Assembly (NCBI GenBank): GCA_905331475.1
Contig: CAJNYU010000079.1
Coordinates: forward strand, 16,631-80,630
Source of the DNA: Rotaria socialis
Lineage: Eukaryota; Rotifera; Eurotatoria; Philodinida; Philodinidae
Direction: 5' to 3'
Length of the DNA: 64,000 bases
Shown one piece after another: positions 1 to 13,608 of the stretch. Position 1 is the first letter of the stretch, and every line of letters begins with the position of its first letter. The notes beneath the pieces were generated by a model. The model worked only from the letters and a program-made list of their open reading frames with translations. It was not told where the DNA came from and did no database searches. The translations under genes and the position numbers were made by a program.

Positions 1-3000
1 GATTTTGTGTTGTTGTTTGTAGTACAGGTGGTGGATGTGCAGCAGCGCCAACAACTTCAAGTAAGGAAAATAAAGTAAACCAATCATCAGATTTATGAAT
101 ATTTGCTGCATTTGTCCGAAGAAGTTCATGCAAACCAAATGCAATTTCAGATGATAAAGAATGTATTACATGTGGTTTCATCAAAAGTAATATGCGCAAT
201 GATGCAAGAATCTTAACATAGACAATTATATGAATAAATAAATAAATAAATAAAAAGATAAATAATTACTTCAGAAGCTAGTTCATCTCGTCTTAAAAGT
301 CTGGCTGCAATTCTCAATAGGCCAACACAAGTACGTTCAACAAAAAATGATTTTTCATTTGCATTAACAAGTATTGAATAAAATTGATTACGAACCGTTG
401 GCCAAAATAATGTCACACGATCACGATTTTGTAAAACAACTTTGACAAGTAATTCAAGACAAAATACAGCTGCATCTTGATCTAATTTTTGAGAATCAGA
501 AGATATTTGACAGCCATATATAAGTGCTTTTAAAAATTCACTCAAAGAATCAATGATTAAAAATTTTGTTTCTTGTAAAAGTTGTTCTAAATGACATTCT
601 TCTATGCATGCCGTTGCTACTTTCATTGCTTCTTGTTCTTCAAATGTAAATTGTTTACCAGAAGATAATGTAGCATCTGTTGAACCTCCACCACCAAGAA
701 GAAATGCAAGAGAAGAAAATAAGCCAATGTCACTTCTGAAATATAACAAAAATAAAATAGCAAAGATAAGATCACTCTGTTTTTGTTTATGTTCAAATTT
801 TTGATAATTCAGTGTTGAATTTACTTTTGTATTTGTGCAGTTTGTTCTTTTACAAGTGTCGTTCTTCCTGTTGGATCAAGAAAATCTTCAATTTCGACAA
901 GTACAGATGGCAATAGATTTGCTTTATACAAATGAATAATACATTCAAGTATATTTTTCCATCCATCGCGTAAAATATCTCCATGTACATGTGCAATATT
1001 GAAAAGAACTGTTGCAGCAAGACGTGCTTTTCGGTTTAAACCAAATTGAATTGGTAAATTTTCAATCCACTAAAAACAAAAATACAAAGAAAATGAAATT
1101 CAATGTTTCAATTTTTATCGAAGAAGAAAATTATTTTCCTCTTCATCTCGTCTGTATAATCAAAAGAAATAAAAATTTACTTCACGACTATTGAGTAAAG
1201 TTGTAAATTTACATAATGAAATAACCAAATTATCGAAAACATCGGACATAAAATAATGTGCCGCGATTCTTGCACATTTACTAAAGCCTTGGATTGATTT
1301 TTGTATAATTAAATCATAATTTGATTTTTCAAAAACAAATGAAAGTGCAGCCATTGTTTGTCCCCACACTAATGTAAATATATCGTAATTATATGAACCT
1401 GATGGAACATGAAGAAATTTTTCTCCTGTTGCTGATGATCTTTTAAGCATTAATTTCCATAAATATGATTCACGAACAAGACCTGTATGTTCTGCTGGCA
1501 TTACTATTTCATCAGATTTTATCGCATTGTAAATTTCTGTTAATGTTCGATCCTCAAAATTTTCTTTATTATTCATTTTTGAAAGATTTCGTTTAAAATC
1601 CTAATGAACAAAAAAGAAAAAAATTTAATAGAATTGTAATTTAATGGATAACTCTCATATCATACTTCACATGTCATTGGAGAAATTTGACGACGAGCAT
1701 TTGTGTTATGTTGATCAGTCTAAAAGTTATTTTAATCAATCAAATGAAAAGGATTCGTTTACGAAACGAATATTTGTATTAGATGTTTCTCCACATAGAT
1801 TTTTATTTTTGCTTTAATAGCTCGGATCATTAGGTTTCTTGAGGATTAGTATTGAATACTAAGAAAATAGTATATCGAGTTAGTATAAATAGAAACTTAG
1901 AATATAAATTGTTTAATTTTCCACTCAATTTTTGTTTCTTATAAATATGATTATTTTCTTATTTATTGTCGTCTGCGTTTTATTTTTAAATTCATAATTT
2001 TTCGAGATCAAACTTTACAAAAATCTATGAATTTTTAAAACTTTTAATATAAAGTTGTATGCACACATACGGTTTTGATGAGTAAATTCGAAAAACCATT
2101 TGAAAAAGTCTTCAAAAAAAAAGTAAACATCTTTCTAGCCGTTTCAATAGCGTTTTTATTTTTGAATCCACATTAAAATTTCCTCTATTTTTTTGTCTTC
2201 AAAAGGATAAAACGTTTTTCAACAGACTGAATATTAAACAAAAGCGATCTTTTAACATGATTGCTGAATACTTATAACAGAAAAAGTTAAAATCGATCAT
2301 GCTAAGTATGAATTTTTTAATATTTTAGTCATTCAATTGTTATGCAATTTTCTAATCAGTTGACTGTTTGTTAATATTGAATAGTAATTGTCTAGTCAAA
2401 AATCTAAACTTAAATGAATTTGATCTTGTAATACGAAGAATTATCTAGTCAAAAACTTCTTTGAAAGATATTATCGGAATTATTGTAATGATGACTATCC
2501 TCCAAAAGTTCAATGATATTGAAACATCATTGATTTCAGTTAAAATAACTTACATTTAACATAATACAAGCATATGCTAGCCCAAATGCAGCATCATTAT
2601 TTGCAAGTTGAAAGTTATTACATTTCTTACACAAAAAAAAGAAAGTTTTTAAGTAATGAAACGATATATATATAGAAACTCTTACTCTCCAATGAGCTGC
2701 AAAATGTTCTAACAATGCACTTATCAAAGGTGATTCACCTGGTAAACGAAATTCTGATAAATAAATTCGTAGTGCTTCATCGATGCGCATATCATCAAAA
2801 TGAAATGTCCTTTTTAAAATCAATGAAAATATAACATTGTTGAAAATAAAATTTAAAAAAGACGAATAAATTATATTTACGAGACATATTGTTCTAAAAT
2901 AGTAATATTTTTCCTATTAGATAAATATTCTCCAATGATTTTTTTATCTAACATTGGATTGTCTTTGAGAAATTTCACGATTTCATTTATTTCTAAGGGA

Positions 3001-6000
3001 TTTGCAAAAATTCGATTCTCTTGAAGAAAATTTATTCCTAATGATGGACTTTGATTAAATAATTCTGAACCTTGTTTTAATATCTATGAAATAGATGAAA
3101 GTTCAATACGAAAATATATAAAAATCGAATAAAAGCAAACCTTTTTATCGTGTTTTATTTTCTTTAAATCATCTTGTGATGGTAAATTTGTCGAAATAGT
3201 TTGTCGATTTTGTCGAATTCTTGGACATTGACGAGATTCTCGTGGAATTCCTGTACGATTTGTATCAATATTTTGTAATGAAAGCGCAAGTGCATATCCT
3301 GACGATACTGGTCGGGTTAGTGATTGGCTTGTTGCTAGAAAATAATTTTGAAATTTCAATGTTTATTCTCATAGAATATACCAATGAATATTCAACGTAG
3401 TTTTCATTTTTTTTGTCTGTTTTGTGTACTCAAAAAGTGAGTGCACTCTAGATTCGGTCAGTGTGTCCGGCCATCTGGCCTTTAACACGATAACCTTTGA
3501 AAGCCTCATCCAATTGTATTGAAATTTTGTACACATAATGATCTCATCAATATCTTAGTCGAGTTCGAAGATGAGAAGGATCCGTCAAGAAATCGCTGAG
3601 TTATCGAAAAAATTGTTATTATTGACCAGACCATCCCTGAGGGGGGGGGGGAGGGTACAGGGATTTTTTTTTCACAGAATTATTTACAACATATATAAAT
3701 CGACTCAGTTTTTGCAGTACACGTAATAGTCGGATGCCAATCAGATGTTTCCTCATTCATTTATGCTACTTAAGTAGGTAGTGATTACGAAGTAAATTTG
3801 ACTGAAACATATTGCGTGACATTCACTGTACATGAAAATCTTCAAAGTTGAATTTAATTAAAGTTTAAAATTAAAGATTTTCATACGATTCAAATCAACA
3901 GAAATCTAGCTCAATATGATAGAATTGAAAATTCAATCATATTTCAAGTTTCAAGTCTGACACATATGACAATCTAAGGTGCATTTCGACAAAATTTTTC
4001 AATCAAATCTATTTTGTTACTACTAATCTCAGCAGAGTGAAAGGCCAGACGAGAAGAAGAGAACGTTGCAAAAGATTGTTAGTATAACTAAGGATCTAAT
4101 ATACCATGTGATCCACAAGTCATTCAGAAGTCTATTTGGAAAATATAAAATTTTTGTAGCTTTTAGCATTTGAAAGTAGTTGTGACACTTTGTAGCCCAG
4201 CATACAATAGAAGAGTATCGGTGATGAAATGGATTATCAGTGACAGATTTTTAATAACATATTGAAATTCTATGAAGATGATAAATAAGTGTAACTCTAA
4301 GAAATGTGTTTTATCCTATTGTATCGACATTTTTCAATCATGCAGTGCTAGAGCATCTTTTGAATGGTGAAAGTCACAACTCTCTAGATTGTTCTTATGA
4401 GAATCTACTTGCAAATAAAAACTGTTAGGTGACTTTTACACCATTTTCCCTATTCCACTTCACTTACAATCAGTTTTTTGTCGTTCTACTTGATGCTGAC
4501 ATTCTAGTTCAATATGATCAATAACAGACAGAAGTGCATCAAGTGAAAGTATATGTGTCGATGTTAAACCAGCAACAGGAAATGCATTTTTTGATAACAT
4601 TTTAGTTAATTCTTCAAATAAATTTGATAGATATAAATCACAATCATAATTTAAATATAATTCAGCTGATAAACCAGGAATACGAAGAAATTGAACAATT
4701 GTTTCAAGCGCAATTTCTTTTTGTTCATAAGTTACCTTCGATTGTTCAGACACAATTAATTCCATTAAACGTGTTAAAAAATACTATGAAACAAGAAAAT
4801 ACACAGATTGTAACATAAATGTTTAATTAGCATTTAATCTAGTACCTCAAATTGATATTTAAGGTGTGTTCTTAAACTTTCAAAAATTAGAAATGCAACT
4901 CGAAGAGAGGCAGAAAACAACTGAATACGATTACAGTTTAACATCTAAATAAAAGAATTTATTTATAATTGATTAAATATTTGTACTTTGTTACTTACAC
5001 TTAATAAATTTCGACATAGTGAATCTTTGACAATGGAAAGTAATAATGGATAATTAGCGATATGATCTGCGCCAACTTCTAATGCAACTGTTAAGAGATT
5101 GAGTCCAACAGTCATCATGTATTCAGTATTATTTCTATTGAGGAAAAAAGATCGTTTTTTAATAGATATAAATAAATCAGAAAGAATTAAACCAACTTAT
5201 CATAATTATTGATCAGAGTAGTTAAGAAACGAAATAAACCACGAACACAAGGCCAACCATACGGTGATAATGGTTCTGAAAAGAATTAATTAACTTAATT
5301 AATCATTTTTCGTATTTTAGCATAAATCCTTTCATGCAAGATTATTTTTGAATAAAACTTCATTTTGAGACCTATTTTCACTTAGTTCACATGATAATGA
5401 TTTAATCACACGGAATGAAAGCGAGTCAAAGTTCTATGTGTTGAATTTTGCAGATTATCGACAACAAATCAGCATTCATTGTATAAATAAACAACTAAGA
5501 GAAATCAAACTGTGAAATTCAACGTTCTATCCATTATTGTAGTTTGCAAACAAAAAACGGTTCACTAACAAATATAATTGTCTATATGTTGAAGAGACAT
5601 ACAAAAAAAAACTGTGTTTAAACAGAAAACAACATTCGACTCTTTTTCTTGCAAGATTTCAATTTGTCAATAAAAATACGAAGCATAATATGATACAAAC
5701 TGATATCTTTCACAGATCGATCATCATCATCATGGAGAAGTTTATCTTGTTATCTATTCATTTAAAATTAGATTTTAGTTTTAAGACACAGATTTCAGTA
5801 TTTAACTTAAACAATAATAGACAGACTCACATTTCAAATATGTTCTCGTATGAGATAGTTAAATAGATATATAAAACTATATTCATACGATTATGCAATT
5901 CAAAATTTTCCTTGCGTAAAAATATGAAAAATATTGTTAATTTAGGAAAATTATCAGGTTTATTTACCTTTAACTGGCCCACTAGTAGTTGGAGTTGAAG

Positions 6001-7617
6001 TCGCTGTTGTGAATCTAATACCTCTTGGATTAATATATTCATTATTAGTTGTTGATGTTTGTGATGGTAATCGTGAATTTGATGTTTCTGGTGATTGCGG
6101 TTCATTTTCTGTTGCTCCAGTTATTGATGCTTCATTTATGTTAATTACTCTTGATGCTGATTCATCAAACGAAGGAACAATTACTGGTAGACTAGGTTCT
6201 GTCGATGAATTATCTGAAGTCGTAGACTCTGTTTCATTATTGATTGTTTCAATATCTGTTGGTGCTGACGGAGGAATTTCATGTGTAGCATTTTCAATTG
6301 CTGTTGGCAGTTCATTGTCATCGGTTGGAGATGACTAAATTAAATAGACATAATTTATTTTTCTTAGAGCCTTTAATATTTAAAAAACACAGGTATACGT
6401 CAGTTAAATTTCTTTCTGATGGAGATAATGCTGATTCTATAAGAAAAGAAAAAAAAGAAATCAGAAAGAAGCTAATAAAATATAATTTAACCATTGATCT
6501 GAGATTCATTTATTTGTTCTTTTTTAATGGATGATAAATTGGCTCTTTGTTGAGAACGACGTCGACTATTCGTCGAATCACTGATTCCTGCCGTTGTTAT
6601 ACCTCGAGTGTGCAGCTACAACGAAATCATACAAACGAAATGAAAAATCAAACATTTCTTTTCTCCTTACTCGTTTTGTAAATGTTGATGATGTTGTATC
6701 ATCTTTAAATTGTGGCAAACGTGCAAATAACAATTGAACCATATCAATTAAAACATGTTCTGATGTTTTACGTAATAATTCTAACAAAACAAAACGCATA
6801 GTGTAAGAGAAACACTACTGTTTGTTAAAATAAACCTGATAGTCTTGTTTCGAAACAAATACGAAAACATGATTGAAGAATTTCACATACGCTATCATTT
6901 GTCATTTTTGATCCAGCTGAACTAAGTAGTAATGAACGAAGCACCTAAATTGAGAAGGAGAGATATAATCGTTTTAAGATAAGTAGAGCTAAATGCGAAA
7001 AAAATTTTCCCATAAATTTACTTGTAAAATTCTCATTAAAACAACTTCATCATTATTTGGATTTGTTCCCACAAAACGAGTATGTGTTACAGCATTTGCA
7101 ACTTTATCAATAGCCGATGCTGTCGATTCACTGTGAGTATCTATCAATTCAAAAACTTTCCTTCGTTAACAATAAAATGACACTAAATACATACCAATAA
7201 GACCATACGAAAGAAATTTATTAACAGCATTTAATGCCAAACATGTCATTGGACCAGATGTTTCCTCAGAACGAATTATATCAAGAAATGGTGTTAGAAA
7301 TGTATTCGAATCAATATCTTGAAGGTCTAAAAATATTTATTTTACGAAAAGTTTTTTCTTTTTATGATGACGATATGCTTGTTTTTACCCGACACGGAAT
7401 TTAGAATTGTTTTAAGTTTTTGAAAAGAATTCAATTCAGAAGATTCCTATTAGAAAAAAAGATTATTGTGCAAACAATATTATTAAATTCTTTGAAATAC
7501 TTCGTATGAATGATTTGTTGACCATCGAAGACTATTCTTTCTTGATGATGTCAATGTTTGAATTTCACCCAAAATTATATATAAAGCATTTTTAGGCGCC
7601 TCAAATGATGACGACAT
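1..7617 (-). CDS. GBF1: GBF1-type Sec7-domain ARF guanine nucleotide exchange factor, about 22 exons, 3' end beyond the window
   Basis: Activates ARF GTPases at the Golgi/ER-Golgi interface (family knowledge). The start is ATG 7617-7615, giving [20 protein letters not shown], which resembles the GBF1 N-terminus. Exons run leftward at about 7617-7501, 7446-7389, 7327-7195, 7143-7024, 6945-6834, 6785-6672, 6615-6500, 6436-6399, 6335-5972, 5279-5199, 5141-5001, 4950-4847, 4784-4465, 3335-3142, 3082-2880, 2811-2688, 2624-2554, 1721-1670, 1601-1181, 1068-830, 736-270 and 215 to the edge. DCB/HUS blocks include [10 protein letters not shown] and [15 protein letters not shown]. The Sec7 domain has [19 protein letters not shown] with the catalytic Glu, then IMLN joined across an 832-bp intron (1722-2553) to TDQHN. 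HDS1-like text includes EEIVMP-like [15 protein letters not shown] and [15 protein letters not shown]. The Met of IMLNTDQHN matches the residue linked to brefeldin A sensitivity in human GBF1. The 5972-6335 exon is Ser/Thr-rich linker. Frame and splice phase hold throughout, so the gene looks intact. Confidence 0.95.
3400..4450. repeat. Large GBF1 intron (about 3336-4464) probably carrying an old repeat insertion
   Basis: This intron is more than 1.1 kb, whereas most introns in the gene are 50-80 bp. The part from about 3415 to 3660 has a different, less AT-rich texture. It contains a GGCC-ATCT-GGCC short palindrome and a 12-base G run near 3641-3652, followed by a T run. No ORF, terminal repeats or target duplication could be found, so the repeat assignment rests on composition and intron length only. 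Confidence 0.3.
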
Positions 7618-8288
7618 CTTTTAAATAGAATTCGACAACCAAATGCCAGGTTTTTCTTAACGATCAGTCTATATATATATGAGAAAAAAATCAATAAAAC
7701 AAATTATCAAACGAAGAGTAGAGAAGAGAAGATGATACATATCCATGTAAAAACTCATCCATAATTTACTCTGAAGATCATTGAATTCAAAACCAATCAA
7801 AGAATTTATTAGTGGGATGTCACTGGTTTCCATTTTGAGTTATAGGTGTCATACACATAAAGGATGCCGAGGATAGGAGAGCATATACTGCCAGTTCACT
7901 CCAAATCAGATAGAGAGTATCATGAAATCAAAGACTACGACTATTGTCTAGACGCTTTCTATGAACGACTCGCCCTTATGATTGTATAAAAATATGTATG
8001 ACTATACATTTTCTATTGGCTTGATACTAGAATACGTATATGTTTGATTGAAATAAAGCGAGTAAAAATGATGAATTTTTTCATGATTGTAGTTTAAAAT
8101 AATTCCTTTTATTTGTAATTGGATAACGTAAATAATGATAAAACGTCACTTGATAGAAAAAAACCAGACATGGACGAAATTCTTAGTCTCAGTAAATGAG
8201 TTACGCTCCTCAGCATATTAAAACATGAATAGAATGAAATAGCTTCTAGTGTTTCTTGTCATTTGATTGCATACTAAAGTAAATATGA
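7618..8288. other. Intergenic region upstream of GBF1
   Basis: AT-rich sequence between the GBF1 start codon and the NHL pseudogene. It should hold the GBF1 promoter (minus strand). A TA-repeat stretch at about 7671-7680 lies 55-60 bp upstream of the ATG, but no defined element can be called. I see no ORF or RNA gene. Confidence 0.5.
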
Positions 8289-8900
8289 TTGTATATATTT
8301 ATAGGTTCTGTGAATTTTGAAGTAAACCCATTCAACATTTCATATGGGATTGCAGTTGATTCAAGTTCTAGTAAAGTGCATTCCGCTAATTATAATGATA
8401 ATCTTGTAATGAAATATTTATTTAGCAGTGAATCATATAAAATAACTGTATCTGGAAATAGTTTTGAAATAAAAAAAAGTACGAAATGATATCATCCTAC
8501 AAATCTTTATTTCGATTCATCAACAAAGAGTCTTATCATAGGTAATTCTTATGCAAGTAGCAGTGTTCATTGAAATTTAGGTGATAATAAATGTACACTT
8601 GTTATGGGCGAATACTAATGGATTAAATGATGATAATAATATCAACACTTTTTGATCATCATAAAATTATAAGTCTTGATCCAATGGGTAATATGTATGT
8701 TGCAGATATGTTTACTCGTCGTACGCAAACTTATCTAGATGATCAATCGGATCGTACTATTAAACGTGGATATTTTAGATAAAGTGAAAAATGATTCATC
8801 TATGTTTAACTATTCTGTTTCGATTTTTCTTGATAATCAACTTAATTTTTATGCTATAGATTCATTTAATTATCAAATACAAACATTTGTCCGCTATTAA
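8289..8900 (+). pseudogene. Decayed NHL-repeat (beta-propeller) protein gene fragment
   Basis: Three-frame reading gives blocks of NHL repeats broken by stops and frameshifts. 8308-8487 encodes text such as YGIAVDSSSSKV and NDNLVMKYLF. After the TGA at 8487-8489 another frame gives NLYFDSSTKSLIIG. Near 8690 a third frame gives LDPMGNMYVADMFTRR and TYLDDQSDRT. Near 8815-8898 one finds SIFLDNQLNFYAIDSFNYQ followed by a stop. The pattern (I/L)DxxGNxYVADxxxxR is the NHL repeat signature. Intact proteins have several such repeats in one frame; here at least three frame changes and internal stops are present, and no start exon is found. A TTTATAG acceptor-like site lies just before the first block. 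It is most likely a remnant of a larger multi-exon gene. Confidence 0.75.
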
Positions 8901-9266
8901 ATGTTGTTTAGTACTTTTTTCTTTTCACTACAAATCTTTTTACTCGTGTTTTCAAAGTTATGAATAAGTCAAATGAAAAATAAATGTACTAATATTAATC
9001 TCATGGTAGAGCCAGTTTTTTTTTATCATTTTGTTTTGACCGATTAAATGCTTAGAATAAATAAAGGATAGCTGACTTTTTGACACCTAATCCTTACCGT
9101 TATTTTTGCTGTACCTCTATTAGAATCGAATAGTTATAAATCGACAGGATTACAAAAAGTAGCAGGTGCATAGACTCACATGCTAGAAGCAAAAAAATAG
9201 CAAAAAAAAAAGAAATTTCAACGTCACTATTAGTCGTATAACAATGAAAAGAGAGCAAGAATAATA

Positions 9267-10930
9267 ATGTTTCTGTCTAACTTATTCGAACAGCCTGATA
9301 AACATGTCTTTCTAATTGGTATTAGTTTTATAATAATTTTATTATGCATACTTATTTGCATGTATATCTATTTAACTCGAAAACGTCGTAAAAAACAGTC
9401 TATGATAGCCATTGCTAAAAAACGTTTAATTTATTCATCACCAGCATCGATCACACCCGAAATACCTACAAAAGCAACTAATCGTTTTGTTTTTCCATTA
9501 CCAAAATTAGAAAATACAGAACTATCATCAAAAACAGTATGTGAAACATCGCCACCAATTTCTGTTAATGAACTTCCATCAAATTATAAAACATTTGATT
9601 TAGCTAAACGATATCAAAGATATTTATCATCTGATTCATCGTATACAAGTTCAAACCATCGTTCTTCAAATCCTTTACCATCATTTTCATTTGATACAGT
9701 TAAATCAAAAATTCAACAAGTTCATCGTCTTTCAACACCATCGCCAATTTTATTTCGTTCACTTGAGCCCATTGATTCTGAACAAGCTTCGAAAGAATAT
9801 TCATCAGATTCTGATGAGCAAGACGATGAATCATCAATGGCACCTCCAACACCGTCATTTGAGTATTCACTTTTAGATTTATTTCGTATTGAAATTATTT
9901 ATAAATTACATTATTCAATTGATGATGAACAACTTTTATTTCAATTAATAAGTTTAAGATCTACACAACCATTAATTGAACGTTGTTTTTCATCCCTTAT
10001 TTGTAAAATTCGTTTATATACAAATAATGATAAACGTAAAAATAAAAAATATTTTTCCAAAAAAGATCCAATAAATGAAATATTTAAATTTGATTTGGAT
10101 CAATTTACACTGGAGCAAAGTTATATAAAAATAAATGTATTCGGACAACATAAAAATGATAAACGTTTAGAACTTGGTCATACTGTTCTTGTACTTAATC
10201 AATATGATAATTTAATGATAAGATCTGGACATCATCACGATGGTGGATTAGCAGCAAGTGAACAACATACAAAATCTATGCCAATAATTGAAGATAAAAT
10301 CGATATGATAACTCAACAACAGGTCAAACAATTGATTTTAATCATTATTTTTTTATTTCAATCTCATCTAATTTTTATCTTTTATTTTAAGGTAACATCG
10401 GAAAATGAAGCACGTGCATTAATTTCTTTGGTTTATGAAAATGATCGATGTTTACTTCATGTTGGTTTAATAAAAATAATTGGTATTCAATGTTTACTTA
10501 AACAACCAATTAGCCATTCTCAACATCGTGGTAAGCTCGTTTATTGATATTTTTTTTTCCTGCTTTTGATTAAACTCTTTTGTTTTATTTAGATCTGATT
10601 CAAATAAAGATTTGTACAATGGTTGATGGAAAAACAATAATAAAGAGAAAATCAAAAGGAATCCTAATGGAAAAAAATCATTTTACATTTAGTACATCAT
10701 TTCATTTTGAATATTTGTCTCTTCATAAAACATCTGTTAGAATAACAATCTGCTATCGAAAAACATTAATGAGTTCTCAAAATAAGCCACTATCATCAAT
10801 TGAATTTGGTTCGACACAATTAAAAAACCAACAAGTTTTTCAACATTGGACAGATACATTATCGGGACCAAATCGACCACATGTTCATTGGCATACACTT
10901 GAACCGATTTCTAAAATTAAAGAAAAATAA
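9267..10930 (+). CDS. Divergent synaptotagmin-like protein: N-terminal TM plus two degenerate C2 domains (510 aa, 3 exons)
   Basis: Exons 9267-10322, 10392-10530 and 10593-10930, with introns of 69 and 62 bp in phases 0 and 1. Residues about 15-37 form one TM helix (ISFIIILLCILICMYIYL) followed by a basic stop-transfer (RKRRKK). A Ser/Pro-rich linker with an acidic patch (SDSDEQDDES) leads to a C2-like domain from about residue 210, and a second C2-like domain spans the two intron sites. The C-terminus has VHWHTLEP, like the W-H/W-xx-L end of synaptotagmin C2B domains. I cannot see the usual five Asp calcium ligands in either domain, so a calcium-independent membrane-trafficking adaptor is more likely than a calcium sensor (inference). 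It shares intron positions and phases with the gene at 23289-24804. Frame is open across all junctions. The start is the first ATG before the TM helix. Confidence 0.8.
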
Positions 10931-11317
10931 AAAGTTTTCGGATTGTTTATAATGATTTTTTTGTTTTGAAAAATAAACAAAAAGAAGTATACATAATCTA
11001 TATATTAGAATAGGTTTCTTTTCAATCGTATCGTTTCGTGGATGATACAGATGTATATATATGGTATTTTCGAATATTTATTAATTAATGATGTTGATGG
11101 AGTATTTGTTGTTGTTGTTATCGATTGAACTGATGCTATATTATTGGCTATTTAATTGACTTGTTCATCTTGAATTTCTATTGATAAAACCAAAATTGGT
11201 TGTTATAGATTATTTAAATTCGAAAAAGAAAAAAAAATAATAATAATTCATATTTGTTTTTATTATATTTATCTTGATTTTCAAATGTTAAAAAAAATTG
11301 GCAAAAGTTGGATACAG
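10931..11317. other. 3' flank of the synaptotagmin-like gene
   Basis: AT-rich DNA with AATAAA-like signals (AAAATAAACA at about 10970) suitable for polyadenylation of the upstream gene. I see no further coding potential. Confidence 0.4.
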
Positions 11318-11319
11318 TA

Positions 11320-11999
11320 CCCTAGTGAAACATCTTGTAAGCAAGATCTGGAAATCTTGGGATCAGTAAGTAAGATCTTATCAAGATCTTAAAAAGATAA
11401 TTTGTATGTACATATCTTGGTTGTATCAGATAAATCTGTACCTAAGATCTTGACAAGATCATGGAAAAGATATCGTTTACTTTTATCTTCTCACAAGATC
11501 TTGAGTAAAACAGAAAACGACATCATTAGTGTATTGAGATAGGCTATCTAGTCATTCACCGTTTTTTTCTGCACACAGAGCTGAATATAAGCATCATGAT
11601 TGAACATGCAAAAACATCATTTTTCGAAATTTTGTTTTTCGAAATTATTTCTCGACTCGATAATTCGAGAGAATGCTGATCTTGATCAATGATCGAGAGA
11701 GGACTACTCTAAATTGGTCTGACGGATATCAGACCAACTTAAAACCGGTCAGATCCCAACATCTGACTCGCTTGAGTTATTGGGACAGGAATAATTAAAA
11801 TTAAAATAAATTCAAAAAATATCAAAACATATTTTCAGAATGCGTTATTCAAGATTTTATGGATTCTTATGTAAGATCTGTAATTAGATCTTGGGTACAA
11901 GATAATACAGTTATCTTGTACCTAACTTTTCAAGATCTGTTCACTTATCTGTACCCAAGATCTTGGCCAAGATCTTACTTACAAGATGTTTCACTAGGG
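11320..11999. mobile_element. 680-bp non-autonomous DNA transposon (MITE-like) with TA target duplication
   Basis: Terminal inverted repeats of at least 22 bp begin CCCTAGTGAAACATCTTG at 11320 and end as the exact complement at 11999. The ends are flanked by TA on both sides (11318-11319, 12000-12001). Subterminal regions are packed with AAGATCTTG-type palindromes. The core holds GA-rich inverted segments around 11655-11760. There is no ORF, so it would need a transposase in trans. The TA duplication suggests the Tc1/mariner group, but the CCCTAG terminus is not diagnostic. Confidence 0.85.
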
Positions 12000-12001
12000 T
12001 A

Positions 12002-13608
12002 GGTTCCGTATGTTTTACTCTACAATCATGATCAACAAACCCTTTGAACCAAAAATTTTCAAATGTATTATCTATCTTGAATAGGTTATATTCTTTATCT
12101 AAATTGTAATTAGTACGTTTTCTTCATTTAAATATTCATGAAGAATGTTTACTAATAATAAAATACGCAGCGTCTCTGTCAAAAACAAATCTACATGATG
12201 ATTGTTGAGGAAACGATGAATAGGACTATTATCAAGGATTTTATAGTACCTTCTGTTTTTTTCTCCACTGGGAATTCTAACAGAATCATGTCAACCATAG
12301 AAATGTTATTATTATCATTATTTGAAAGAATTTGAATAAGAATTAATCTATCTCATTACTATCAATTACATTTTCAACTATGTCTTATCTGTCATGTCGT
12401 AACTTATTTGAAGTTATTGAAATCGAGAGAGAAAATTATGTATCAATTCATGCCAAGAATTATTGTAATAAAAGATTAAATTCACATGATTACATACATT
12501 GAAATTTTAAAACTATAATGAACCAAATCTAGTAAAACTAGAAATGTAACAAGTTTATATCAGTCATATTAATCACGAATAATCAGACAATATCCATATT
12601 TTTATCCATAGATGATTACCAATAATAAATAATAAATAATAACGATTAATATTATTACTAACGTTTTAGTTTATTAGTAGTAATAGCAAAAATCTATTCA
12701 AATCATATGAAAATAAGCTTTTTTTTATGATGAATAAAATTTGGATTCTTAAAACGAAAAAAAACTGTTAAATTCTTCTATTTAAAACTGATACTCTAAT
12801 AGATTTACTAGCAAACTATAAGCTTTAATCAAATTCAATACAATCTTTTAAGGAATTCAATCGGTTCATGTTCAACAAATTATTTCAATTAGGAGGTTCG
12901 AAAAACTACTAACAAGTGCATAACTATTAGCTAGTACTAGCCATGACAACATTTGGCTTCATTTCCAATTGCTTTGATTATTTTAAAATTATTCTTAATT
13001 GCTGATAAGTAAAACTAAAGACTTCTTTATTATGAATTTAGTGAAAACAAAATAACTTGTGATAAAAATGCATGATTTGATAATTATTACACGTTGTGAG
13101 TAATAAGAATAAAAAAAATACTTGATGCAACATTTCTAACCGTAATAGTAGCAATGTTTGAAATTTTATTTCTAGATAGTCTTGTGTTTTTTTTCTGATT
13201 AAAAACGTTTTTCTTCACTTCAACTTTCAAATTCATACATATTTCGCTCATAAATTTTATGATTTTATTTTATTTTCTTTATTGTATATTAATAGATTTG
13301 TTATGCTATAATAACTTTTACATGTTAGTTGAAAAAAAAATCCAAATGTGTTCGTTCATATTGGCCTGATGTTTGATATAATCTTGATCAAAAAATAATA
13401 TGTACAAATGACAAATAGAAAAAAATTGAACATGACGTTAATCTGAGACTTATTGTTTCTTACACGACATATGGCAATCAGGTGAAACCAGTTTATTAAA
13501 TAAAATAAACTTAACGATGATAAATCATTAATTTCTGCCGAGTAACTTCACGTCACTGTCGATGATTTCCGATGATTGAATCAATGCATGAGCATCATCA
13601 ATTTCAAG
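12002..13608. other. AT-rich intergenic region with no gene recognised
   Basis: About 1.6 kb of AT-rich sequence with many stops in all frames, homopolymer runs and no ORF above 60 codons. No RNA gene or repeat with clear ends is visible. Confidence 0.5.

Noticed and set aside
6009-6338. 109-codon plus-strand frame
   Set aside because: Antisense to the Ser/Thr-rich linker exon of GBF1, which is in frame with neighbouring GBF1 exons.
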